DNA of 18,561 bases from Methanosarcinales archaeon (GTDB lineage: Archaea; Halobacteriota; Syntropharchaeia; Alkanophagales; Methanospirareceae): contig DAOUYX010000007.1 of assembly GCA_030665925.1 (NCBI GenBank), positions 1 to 18,561 of the forward strand, in the 5' to 3' direction. Every line of letters begins with the position of its first letter. The stretch's first letter is position 1. Below are positions 6,844-13,200 of this stretch, one piece after another. Under the pieces are notes generated by a model. That model was given only the letters and a program-made list of their open reading frames with translations. It had not been told where the DNA came from and did not search any database. The position numbers were made by a program, and so were the translations under genes.

Positions 6844-6847
6844 TGTT

Positions 6848-6919
6848 GCCCCAGTGTGGTAATGGACATCCGTTGGGCTTGCGGAGCCCAACATCCGGGT
6901 TCGACTCCCGGCTGGGGCA
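6848..6919 (+). tRNA. tRNA-Arg (GCG anticodon)
   Basis: A complete class I cloverleaf. Acceptor GCCCCAG (6848-6854) pairs with CTGGGGC (6912-6918), with discriminator A at 6919 and no encoded CCA. The anticodon stem TGGGC/GCCCA encloses TTGCGGA, so the anticodon is GCG, for arginine codon CGC. The T arm is CCGGG-TTCGACT-CCCGG. The D stem is short (three firm pairs) with GG in the loop followed by A, a usual arginine identity feature together with C35. No intron is present. Confidence 0.92.
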
Positions 6920-6943
6920 TTATCTATCCTCTTCTCGTGAAAA

Positions 6944-6963
6944 TCAGTGTAATCTGTGGTTCA
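6944..6963. repeat. Fragment of the AATCTGTG-type repeat
   Basis: AATCAGTGTAATCTGTGG lies between tRNA-Arg and the tatD stop codon and resembles the arms of the inverted-repeat element at 10115-10243. Its end overlaps the tatD stop. It may be a decayed copy of the same repeat. Confidence 0.45.
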
Positions 6964-7749
6964 GCTCAATTTCACTCCGAACAACCGCTCGAAATTACGC
7001 TCTATTTCTTCATCCACCGTTTCTACGTCACTCTTCTTTTGCCGTGCTATTTCGTCGTACACCACTGATACCTTCTGTGGAACATTCCGCGGCGCTTCCT
7101 CGTCAGGTGAAAGATACGGGGCGTCAGTCTCCGTGAGCAAACGCGAAAGTGGTATTCGCTTCGCTACCTTCTTCATGCTCTTGCTCCGCACTATTGACGC
7201 AGGCAGCGATATGTAATACCCCTCCTCGCATATCATCTCTGCAACGCTCGGCTTCCCGGTGAAGCAATGAAAAACCGCTTTCTTTACGTCTTCATCCGAA
7301 ATGATCCTCAAACCTTCTTCTATCGCCTCGCTACCCGTGCCACGCAAATGGAGCACAGCCGGCATATTCAACTCCTTCGCCAATCCGAGGAACTCCACAA
7401 AAACCTCTTTCGTCCTCTTCAGCTTCAGCGGGTCTCGCACCCAGTGGTAGTCCAGCCCTATCTCGCCGATGCCCAAGATCTTTCGCTTGTTCTCACTGAT
7501 GAATTCCGCATAACGTTCTATCTCCTGATCTTTATTCTCCTCTACGTGTATCGGATGCAACCCCAGCGTGACGAAAATGAAATTTTCGTGCAGTGCCGCA
7601 AGCTCTAACGCTTTCTTTGCGTCTTCGGGCTCCACGCCACTTAGCACCACGCCGTTCAACACCTGCTTCGCATCCTCTATCACCTGCTCCCGGTCAGTGT
7701 CGTATTCCTTGAAGGTCAAATGACAATGTATATCTATGATTTCAACCAC
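6961..7749 (-). CDS. TatD family metal-dependent hydrolase
   Basis: A TIM-barrel metallohydrolase of the TatD family, whose members are metal-dependent DNases or related hydrolases. Every expected metal ligand is visible: HCH (H8 and H10), E96 in GEIGLD, H134 in LHLRG, H161 in HCFTG and D209 in TETDAPYL. The frame is open further upstream, but that part reads through a low-complexity repeat. GTG at 7749 is taken as the start (MVEIIDIHCHL, 262 residues) because GAAAGG lies six bases before it and the family begins there. The striking GGAGGTG at 7753-7747 overlaps this GTG, so the exact start is not certain. It is the last gene of a minus-strand run after glyA and the coiled-coil gene, 130 bases downstream across two repeat elements. 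Confidence 0.9.
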   Translation of the reverse strand: MVEIIDIHCHLTFKEYDTDREQVIEDAKQVLNGVVLSGVEPEDAKKALELAALHENFIFVTLGLHPIHVEENKDQEIERYAEFISENKRKILGIGEIGLDYHWVRDPLKLKRTKEVFVEFLGLAKELNMPAVLHLRGTGSEAIEEGLRIISDEDVKKAVFHCFTGKPSVAEMICEEGYYISLPASIVRSKSMKKVAKRIPLSRLLTETDAPYLSPDEEAPRNVPQKVSVVYDEIARQKKSDVETVDEEIERNFERLFGVKLS

Positions 7750-7753
7750 CTCC

Positions 7754-7792
7754 AACCTTTCTTTAAAAAAGAAAGCTTGACTAAAGAAACAA
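7754..7792. repeat. Repeat element C1, short form, in the tatD leader
   Basis: This is a short version of element A. AACCTTTCTTTA (7754-7765) is directly followed by AAAAAAGAAAGC and then TTGACTAAAGAAACAA, with 23 of 25 bases shared with 6206-6230. Read on the minus strand, CTTTCTTT-TTT-AAAGAAAG is a perfect eight-base-pair hairpin. In element A the same stem is opened by three GC-rich hairpins at its tip. As at thrS, the border touches the ribosome site of the gene. Confidence 0.7.
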
Positions 7793-7878
7793 GGTTTTTC
7801 TTTTAGCACAGGTTTCTGCGAAGCATTTTTCCGTAAAGGCTTTTGCTTGCAAAAGGGTTTTTTCTAAAAAGAAAAAGT
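7793..7878. repeat. Multi-hairpin repeat element C2
   Basis: Directly joined to element C1. GGTTTTTCTTTTAGCACAGG (7793-7812) faces CTAAAAAGAAAAAGTG (7864-7879), an imperfect outer stem. It encloses CTTTTGC-TT-GCAAAAG (7840-7855), a perfect seven-pair stem, and a weak TGC-GAA-GCA. It fills the gap between the coiled-coil gene stop (7880) and the tatD leader, so it could also act as a terminator or processing site. Confidence 0.6.
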
Positions 7879-7879
7879 G

Positions 7880-8746
7880 TTATTTAAGCCCCATCTCAGA
7901 CCTTTGTAGCAGTAGCAAATCTTCCGTGCTTATCTTCTCTCCTTCTCTAAACTTATCATAAATACCCTTTGCCTTCTTTCTCGCTTCCATCCTCTCCCGG
8001 AATCCCCAATCTTCTCTTATCTTCCGCCTCAATCCACCTATCACACGATCGAAGTCCTTCATATCCCTGAGATACCGGATATAACGCTTGTGAGCTTCAT
8101 CCGCTTCCCTCTGCGCCTCCAGGAAAAGCCGGTGTGCATCATCAGCCTTCTCTCTTATCCTATCCGCCTCTTTGAAGCACGTCACCATCTTATCGTGGCA
8201 TTCGTGGGACTGTTTCACGAGGTTTATCACCTCTTCGTGGTATTTATCCGATTCTACCCTGTACTTCTGCGCCTTCTTCAGTAATTCCGTCAGCTTCTTG
8301 TCCTTCTCCAATTCCTTCTCCATTCGATCAAACTCTCGTCTCAGCTCCGTTATCCTCGCCACCAATTTCTTCTCTTTATCCTTGCTCAGCACCTCTACCT
8401 GCTGCCTCAGCTCTAACTCGGCTATTCGCTCTCTAAGCCGCTCAAAAGCCTGTATGCTCTGTATGTCACTTCTCCTTCGCTGCTTCTCCACCATGCTGTA
8501 GTATGAAGACGCCTTTCTATTCAACTCGCCCCGCTTCGTCTTCTTACTCGATATTAGCTTTTCATATTCCTCTCGTTGCTGCTTAAACCCCTTAGCCTTC
8601 TCTACCGCCTCTTTTATTCGAGCATTCAACTCATCTCGTAACTCTGACCACTTACTTGCTTCGGAATTCAATTCGGTCCTTCGTACCTTATACTCCTCCG
8701 CCTTCTTTATTATTTCTGCTCTCCGTTCTTCTAACTCCTCAAGCAT
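7880..8746 (-). CDS. Coiled-coil protein, COG1340-like
   Basis: A 288-residue protein that is almost entirely charged alpha-helix. It is rich in Glu, Lys and Arg with heptad-like spacing from residue 1 to about 240, has no membrane segment or signal peptide, and ends with a short non-coiled tail (KISTEDLLLLQRSEMGLK). It resembles the archaeal uncharacterised coiled-coil family COG1340, members of which are sometimes wrongly annotated as phosphoserine phosphatase. No phosphatase motif is present. Its function is unknown; a scaffold or RNA-linked role would be a guess. It begins 26 bases after glyA on the same strand, with AAGG next to the ATG and a TATA-like TGATATAATTA just upstream, so it may use both the glyA transcript and its own promoter. 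Confidence 0.82.
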   Translation of the reverse strand: MLEELEERRAEIIKKAEEYKVRRTELNSEASKWSELRDELNARIKEAVEKAKGFKQQREEYEKLISSKKTKRGELNRKASSYYSMVEKQRRRSDIQSIQAFERLRERIAELELRQQVEVLSKDKEKKLVARITELRREFDRMEKELEKDKKLTELLKKAQKYRVESDKYHEEVINLVKQSHECHDKMVTCFKEADRIREKADDAHRLFLEAQREADEAHKRYIRYLRDMKDFDRVIGGLRRKIREDWGFRERMEARKKAKGIYDKFREGEKISTEDLLLLQRSEMGLK

Positions 8747-8772
8747 CCTTAATTATATCATTCACCTTACCT

Positions 8773-10059
8773 TTATAAATACCCGCTTAATTTTAGCTCT
8801 GGAAATTTGTACGCGTCCTTCCCATCAAAGCAATACTTCGCATCCTGAAAACCTTTCCTTAACTCTTTAACCTCCTCTTTTACCTTATTTACATCCGCTT
8901 TCGCTATTACAACTCTCGCGATAAGCGATGCTATCTCCTTCATCCCCGATCCCTTCATCCCTATCCTCGTCAGCTCCTGCACACCAAGCCTGATCCCTGA
9001 TGGCTTATCCGGGTCTTTGTCGGAAGGCAACAGGTTCTTATTTATAATGATATTTGCCCGCTCCAATTGCTCGGCAACCGCAGCCCCGCCACCGTCCTTG
9101 AGAACGTTAATCGCAATTTGGTGCGACTTGGTAAATCCTTTATGCTCGCATAGAACATCAAAACCCTCCTCATACAAACATTGCGCTAAAACTTTCGCAT
9201 TTGTTACCGTCTGAGCTGCATATGCTTCACCAAACTGCATCATCTCGGCTAAGGTAACCGCTAATCCCGCAACGTGATGCAGATGGTGATTGCTCACCGT
9301 TCCGGGAAATACAGCTCGATCTATTTTCTCCTTTATGTTCTCTTTACACAGCAGTATCGCACCCTGGGGGCCCGGAAAGGTTTTATGCGTGCTGCTCGCG
9401 ACAACATCTGCTCCCTCCCGCAACGGGTCCTGGAATTGATTACCCGCTATAAGCCCTAATACATGAGAGGCATCGTATACTATCTTCGCTCCCACCTCAT
9501 CTGCCGCTTCTCGCGCCTCCGAAACGGGGTGCGGGAAAAGGAAAAGACTGCCACCAAACAGTATCAGCGCGGGCTTTTTCGACTTTATCTCTTTTAGCAT
9601 CTTTGATACATCTATGTTCATCTCTTTAGCGTCAAAAGGGAATGTTTCCAACTCTAAATTCCGCATGGCAGGGACAGAATACTTCGAATGACTTATATGG
9701 CCACCATCAGATATGGACAGTGCCATCATTCTGTCTCGTGGCGAAGTAAGCGCAAAAAGAGCAGCGATGTTCGCATTTACACCTGAAACCGGCTTTACAT
9801 TTACGTGCTCAGCATCAAAAAGTTCTTCCGCGTATCGTATCGCCTTCGCCTCTATCTCATCTATGTATTTACATCCCTGGTAAAATCTGCTTCCGACGTC
9901 CCCTTCGGCATACCGGTGCGACAAATCGGAAGCGAGAAGCGTCCGTACTGTATTACTTGTAATGTTCTCGCTCGCTATCAACGGCAATGCAGTTGTGTAC
10001 AGTTCATGATGTTTCCGTACCGCATCTACAATGCCTTCTATCCCCGCTTGCATATCCAT
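8773..10059 (-). CDS. glyA: Serine hydroxymethyltransferase
   Basis: PLP enzyme that interconverts serine and glycine and passes the one-carbon unit to a folate or, in many archaea, tetrahydromethanopterin. The product is 428 residues, normal for the family. Visible hallmarks: LIASENITS (27-35), HRYAEGDVGSRFYQG (48-62), KPVSGVNAN (89-97), VYDASHVLGLIAG with D196 and H199, and SSTHKTFPGPQG with the PLP-binding lysine K226. The sequence has the look of the archaeal branch. Start: ATG at 10059 has GAAGG directly against it, while ATG at 10053 has the same site six bases away, so the product may begin two residues later. A TATA-like TTATACTT at about 10092-10099 gives it its own promoter. It leads glyA, coiled-coil gene, tatD. 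Confidence 0.95.
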   Translation of the reverse strand: MDMQAGIEGIVDAVRKHHELYTTALPLIASENITSNTVRTLLASDLSHRYAEGDVGSRFYQGCKYIDEIEAKAIRYAEELFDAEHVNVKPVSGVNANIAALFALTSPRDRMMALSISDGGHISHSKYSVPAMRNLELETFPFDAKEMNIDVSKMLKEIKSKKPALILFGGSLFLFPHPVSEAREAADEVGAKIVYDASHVLGLIAGNQFQDPLREGADVVASSTHKTFPGPQGAILLCKENIKEKIDRAVFPGTVSNHHLHHVAGLAVTLAEMMQFGEAYAAQTVTNAKVLAQCLYEEGFDVLCEHKGFTKSHQIAINVLKDGGGAAVAEQLERANIIINKNLLPSDKDPDKPSGIRLGVQELTRIGMKGSGMKEIASLIARVVIAKADVNKVKEEVKELRKGFQDAKYCFDGKDAYKFPELKLSGYL

Positions 10060-10090
10060 CCTTCTTTTCTTCCCCTTTCTTGTTGTATAT

Positions 10091-10101
10091 GAAGTATAAC
10101 C
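10091..10101 (-). promoter_or_regulatory. TATA-like box before glyA
   Basis: GGTTATACTTC on the minus strand lies about 37 bases before the glyA start, giving a short leader that contains GGGGAAG and GAAGG. It borders the inverted-repeat element but lies outside it. Confidence 0.4.
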
Positions 10102-10114
10102 TTCTTTCTGTTTA

Positions 10115-10243
10115 AGACACGGATTTACACTGATTAAGCGAGTTTAGAGGTTTAGCTCGTTAGCGACTCAGTCACATGACCAAACCGCTAAACAGCCAAA
10201 CCGCTATATTATCATCTGTGTTAATCTGCGTTAATCTGTGTCT
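10115..10243. repeat. Inverted-repeat element with 23-base arms
   Basis: Bases 10115-10137 (AGACACGGATTTACACTG then ATTAA) match the reverse complement of 10221-10243 at 19 of 23 positions. The right side is itself three imperfect 10-base units (ATCTGTGTTA, ATCTGCGTTA, ATCTGTGTCT, 10214-10243). The 83-base interior is rich in GTTTAG, CTAAAC and AAACCGC motifs and has no open frame of note. It looks like a small non-autonomous or decayed repeat in the gap between pyrB and glyA. A related fragment is at 6944-6963. Confidence 0.65.
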
Positions 10244-10270
10244 ATATTTTATTTCTTTCACTTTCTATTT

Positions 10271-11200
10271 TTAACGTTCCAATAATATAGAAAGAACCGC
10301 CATTCTCACTGGAATACCGTAGAACGCCTGAGTGAAATACCGTGCATTCTTCGTCTGGTCTACTTCCGCGTCTATCTCGTCTATCTTAGGAAGTGGATGC
10401 ATAATTACCACCCCTTCGTTCTCTCTTATCAGCTCGGTCGTTATGCGATAAGTCCCTGCAACTTTGTTGTATTCCGTTGGGTCTGGGAACCTCTCCCGTT
10501 GTATTCTCGTTAGATATAGCACGTTTACGTCCTTTATGACCTCCTTTATATCAGGGGATTCGAAAATATCGGCACCAGCTTCTTTCAAATCCATTTTTAT
10601 CTCTTCTGGCATATTTAAAGCCTCAGGAGATACAAAAAACAGCTTTGCACCGTACAAGGACAACGCATACGCCAGCGAATGTACTGTTCTTCCGTATTTT
10701 AGATCGCCTATCAACGCAATCTTGAGTTTGTCAAGCAAGTTCTCCTTTTTAATGGTGTATAAATCGAGCAAGGTCTGCGTGGGGTGCTGTCCCGCACCAT
10801 CGCCCGCGTTTATTATCGGTACGGAAGAGAAGAAAGCGGCCATTCGTGATGCGCCTTCCTTTGGATGTCTGAGCGCTATTATGTCACAATATTTCGATAC
10901 GACCCTTATGGTATCCACTAAATTTTCACCTTTAGCCGCGGAACTCGTCTCGGGCGAGGATACGTTTATGACCTCACCGCCTAACCGCTTCATTGCCACT
11001 TCAAAGGATAGCCTTGTCCGGGTGCTTGGCTCGTAGAAGAGATTGGCGAGTATTTTACCCTCTAATAAATCGCTCTTCCTCCCTGCTCCCTTTCCAAAAC
11101 CCCCGGCATATATCTCTAACTCCTCCGCCCGGTTCAATATGTAATCTATCTCTTCCTTCGTGAAATCACGTGTCGAAATGATGTGCCTTCTCGTGAACAT
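10271..11200 (-). CDS. pyrB: Aspartate carbamoyltransferase, catalytic subunit
   Basis: Catalyses carbamoyl phosphate plus aspartate to carbamoyl aspartate, the committed step of pyrimidine synthesis. The 309-residue chain is the usual catalytic-subunit length. The carbamoyl-phosphate site STRTR is at 59-63, the mobile loop lysine K90 is in SSAAKGEN, HPTQ is at 139-142 and HPLP at 268-271. These identify pyrB rather than ornithine carbamoyltransferase. The start MFTRRHIISTRDFT is family-typical; no strong Shine-Dalgarno site precedes it, and a TATA-like TTTACTTATACG (about 11229-11240) suggests a short leader. Odd: the regulatory subunit gene pyrI, which commonly follows pyrB in archaea, is absent. 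The next gene downstream is glyA, beyond a repeat element. Confidence 0.95.
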   Translation of the reverse strand: MFTRRHIISTRDFTKEEIDYILNRAEELEIYAGGFGKGAGRKSDLLEGKILANLFYEPSTRTRLSFEVAMKRLGGEVINVSSPETSSAAKGENLVDTIRVVSKYCDIIALRHPKEGASRMAAFFSSVPIINAGDGAGQHPTQTLLDLYTIKKENLLDKLKIALIGDLKYGRTVHSLAYALSLYGAKLFFVSPEALNMPEEIKMDLKEAGADIFESPDIKEVIKDVNVLYLTRIQRERFPDPTEYNKVAGTYRITTELIRENEGVVIMHPLPKIDEIDAEVDQTKNARYFTQAFYGIPVRMAVLSILLER

Positions 11201-11244
11201 CGCATTATGAGGATGTAAGAACTACCACGTATAAGTAAATATCT

Positions 11245-11300
11245 AAAGCGTAAAAAATAAAAAATGAAAAAGAGGATGAAAACTAAGAGAAATCTCTTAG
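11245..11300 (-). terminator. Terminator of alba
   Basis: On the minus strand the perfect stem CTAAGAGA/TCTCTTAG (11300-11283, two-base loop) starts about 36 bases after the alba stop. It is followed by several T runs (TTTT, TTTTT, TTTTTT and TTTTTT, down to about 11248). Archaeal termination mainly needs T tracts, so the hairpin may be an extra stabilising element. It separates alba from pyrB. Confidence 0.65.
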
Positions 11301-11335
11301 ACTTGACAACTTCACATATCTCCCCTTTTTACCTA

Positions 11336-11620
11336 CTACTTTGCTTTCGTAACCATCGTTATTTCCATCGACGAAACGTTCGCCTTATCCCCACCTTCTC
11401 CTGTTATTACCTCCGTTCCTATTTTTAGGTCCTTCACTTCTACTCCTGGCATGAACTTATTCTTCACTACCTCTGCAGTATCCACGGCCCTTGAGATCGC
11501 TCTACCTCTCGCCTTGATCAATACCTCATCAAAGCCGTTATTAAACTGCGTCACTACTGCCAGGACATAACTCATCACCGACTTATTTCCGATATATATC
11601 ACGTTGTCTTCTCCAGGCAT
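11336..11620 (-). CDS. albA: DNA/RNA-binding protein Alba
   Basis: Small dimeric chromatin protein that coats DNA and also binds RNA. The 94-residue product starts MPGEDNVIYIGNKSVMSYVL and contains the signature IKARGRAISRAVDTAEVV (35-52), then VKDLKIGTEV (62-71) and VSSMEITMV (82-90). The frame continues upstream, but ATG at 11620 is chosen for family fit and for GTGGTG about eight bases before it. A clear TATA box TTTAAATA (about 11656-11663) precedes it. Odd: the lysine pair near position 16/17 of the Sulfolobus protein, the first of which is acetylated, reads N12-K13 here. It is divergent from larC and ends at a strong terminator. Confidence 0.95.
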   Translation of the reverse strand: MPGEDNVIYIGNKSVMSYVLAVVTQFNNGFDEVLIKARGRAISRAVDTAEVVKNKFMPGVEVKDLKIGTEVITGEGGDKANVSSMEITMVTKAK

Positions 11621-11651
11621 TTTTGCATCACCACTTTGTATGTATGTCGAG

Positions 11652-11666
11652 GGTATATTTAAAGGT
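11652..11666 (-). promoter_or_regulatory. TATA box and upstream element of alba
   Basis: CCTTTAAATATACCC on the minus strand gives a textbook archaeal TATA box about 40 bases before the alba start, and the leader would be about 12 bases and contain GGTG. The opposite-strand gene larC has no equally clear box in the shared 162-base gap. Confidence 0.55.
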
Positions 11667-11782
11667 ATCATATTCACCGTATTCACGCGAAGATGATTTC
11701 GCCATGTGTGGATACTGAAACGGATGTATGGCTCGGAATAGAAGGGCATGTATTTCTTAGCGTAGTTTCCTTTTATAATACG

Positions 11783-12988
11783 ATGAAAGCGTTGGTGTTT
11801 GAGCCCTTTTCCGGTGCCTCCGGCGATATGATCATTGGCAGTCTGCTGGATCTGGGTGTGAAAGAATCGAAAATAGCGGATGCAATTTCTGTTTTTAATC
11901 TTGAGATGGAAGTAAAAGAGGTGGAAAAGCGAGGGATAGTAGCCAAAAAAGTCGCGTTCGTGAGTAAGAGTGAAGAATCAGCTAAAAGAGCGAGACCCTT
12001 GCGGTCGTATACGGATATCGTGAGAACGATAGAGCACAGTGGATTGAGCGAAGAGATAATACAGAACTCACTGAGCGTATTTGAAAGAATAGCAGATGCT
12101 GAGGCGAAGGTGCATGGCGAGCTAAAGGAAAGCTTGACTTTTCACGAAATAGGTGCTTGGGATACAATAGGAGACCTGATAGGGAGCGCTATTGCCTTTC
12201 AGGAGATTCGTCCAGAAGTTGTTGTGAGCACTCCTATTTCGGTCGGTAGTGGATTTGTAGACTGCGAGCATGGGCTTTTGCCGGTTCCTGCACCTGCGAC
12301 GGTTGAAATATTGAAAGACACTTCGTTGTTATATCAAGGCGGGCCTTTCGCATCTGCATCTGAACTGCTGACACCGACGGGAGCGGCACTATTAGCTCAT
12401 TTTGTTCAACGTTCTGAACCTTTCTTACCGCAGATGCGTATCGAAAAAGCAGGATACGGCGCGGGGTCTCAGGACTTGCCAATGCCAAACGTCTTAAGAG
12501 CAAGCTTAGGTGAACTCGCGGGCTTGTCAAGGGATAACATTGAAGTTCTGGAGACCAACGTTGACAACGTCACCGGTGAGGTGCTGGGCAATCTTATTGA
12601 GGTGCTCATGGCGGAGGAGGGTGCGAAGGACGTAGCAATCGCACCGGTGCTCATGAAGAAAGGCAGGACGGGACACATTATCAAGGTGATTACCGCCCCA
12701 CAGGATGCCGCTCGAATAGCGCATAGGATAATGGAAGAGACTGGCTCGTTGGGTGTTCGAGTTATGCAAGTAAAACATCGGTTCGTTGCGGATAGGGAAG
12801 AGAAGAAGGTGAAGGTAAGAATCAAGGGTGTAGAGAAGGAGGTTAGGGTGAAGATAGGCAGGGATGCAAAAGGTAATGTGCTCAATGTGGCTGCGGAATT
12901 TGAGGATGTAAAGCGGATTGCAAACGAGCTGAAACTGCCCTTAAAAGATGTGATGAAGATTGTGGAAGGAACCTTTTTCTATAAATAA
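11783..12988 (+). CDS. larC: Nickel-pincer cofactor biosynthesis protein LarC
   Basis: LarC family (DUF111): inserts nickel into the pyridinium-dithiocarboxylate cofactor used by lactate racemase and related enzymes. The 401-residue product starts MKALVFEPFSGASGDMIIGS. It has the FHEIGAWDTIGDLIG block, CEHGLLPVPAPATVEIL, ELLTPTGAALL and, in the C-terminal part, LETNVDNVTGEVLG and APVLMKKGRTGHIIKV. Both halves are in one frame, unlike lactobacilli where a programmed frameshift joins two parts. The frame is open from 11693, but ATG 11783 matches the family start. No Shine-Dalgarno site is visible. No larA, larB or larE lies in the window, so the enzyme served cannot be inferred. Confidence 0.92.
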   Translation: MKALVFEPFSGASGDMIIGSLLDLGVKESKIADAISVFNLEMEVKEVEKRGIVAKKVAFVSKSEESAKRARPLRSYTDIVRTIEHSGLSEEIIQNSLSVFERIADAEAKVHGELKESLTFHEIGAWDTIGDLIGSAIAFQEIRPEVVVSTPISVGSGFVDCEHGLLPVPAPATVEILKDTSLLYQGGPFASASELLTPTGAALLAHFVQRSEPFLPQMRIEKAGYGAGSQDLPMPNVLRASLGELAGLSRDNIEVLETNVDNVTGEVLGNLIEVLMAEEGAKDVAIAPVLMKKGRTGHIIKVITAPQDAARIAHRIMEETGSLGVRVMQVKHRFVADREEKKVKVRIKGVEKEVRVKIGRDAKGNVLNVAAEFEDVKRIANELKLPLKDVMKIVEGTFFYK

Positions 12989-13012
12989 TATGAAAGAGTT
13001 CTTAGTACGGTG

Positions 13013-13029
13013 CATTCTTTAGAAGAATG
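13013..13029 (+). other. Stem-loop between larC and tRNA-Leu
   Basis: CATTCTT-TAG-AAGAATG is a perfect seven-pair hairpin 24 bases after the larC stop and 10 bases before tRNA-Leu. No T run follows, so it is a doubtful terminator; it may lie in the tRNA precursor leader. The AT-rich TATAAATAATAT at the larC end (about 12980-12991) could be the tRNA promoter. Confidence 0.4.
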
Positions 13030-13039
13030 TGCAAGCGAT

Positions 13040-13122
13040 GCGGGGGTTGCCAAGAGGACAAAGGCGCAGCGTTGAGGTCGCTGTCCCGTAGGGGTTCGAG
13101 GGTTCAAATCCCTCCCTCCGCA
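13040..13122 (+). tRNA. tRNA-Leu (GAG anticodon)
   Basis: Acceptor GCGGGGG (13040-13046) pairs with CCTCCGC (13115-13121) with one G-U pair. Discriminator A is at 13122 and no CCA is encoded. The anticodon stem CAGCG/CGCTG encloses TTGAGGT, giving anticodon GAG. A long variable arm (TCCC-GTA-GGGG region) marks a class II tRNA, as expected for leucine. The T arm is GAGGG-TTCAAAT-CCCTC. No intron is present. Confidence 0.95.
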
Positions 13123-13150
13123 TAAGTAACAAACATTGTAAAAGAAAAAG

Positions 13151-13160
13151 GTTTTAAAGG
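13151..13160 (+). promoter_or_regulatory. TATA-like box before ftsZ
   Basis: GTTTTAAAGG lies about 45 bases before the ftsZ start. Transcription would begin near 13180, leaving a leader that carries the strong site GAGGGGG at 13186-13192, eight bases from the ATG. Confidence 0.45.
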
Positions 13161-13200
13161 TAGAGTGCTAAGACATTGATTAAACGAGGGGGAAGAAAAG

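Noticed and set aside
6732..6920. Minus-strand frame beginning MPQPGVEPGCW
   Set aside because: It is the antisense of tRNA-Arg, a well-known false gene pattern.
7750..7809. Longer tatD product using an upstream ATG at 7809
   Set aside because: The added residues (MLKEKPCFFSQAFFFKERLE) come from reading through the T-rich repeat, and family members start at the DIHCHL region.
10138..10220. Transposon with coding content inside the 10115-10243 repeat
   Set aside because: The interior is only 83 bases without an open frame, so at most it is a non-autonomous or decayed element.
11693..11782. N-terminal extension of larC by 30 codons
   Set aside because: The extension overlaps the alba promoter region and has no family match; MKALVFEPFSGASGDM is the usual start.
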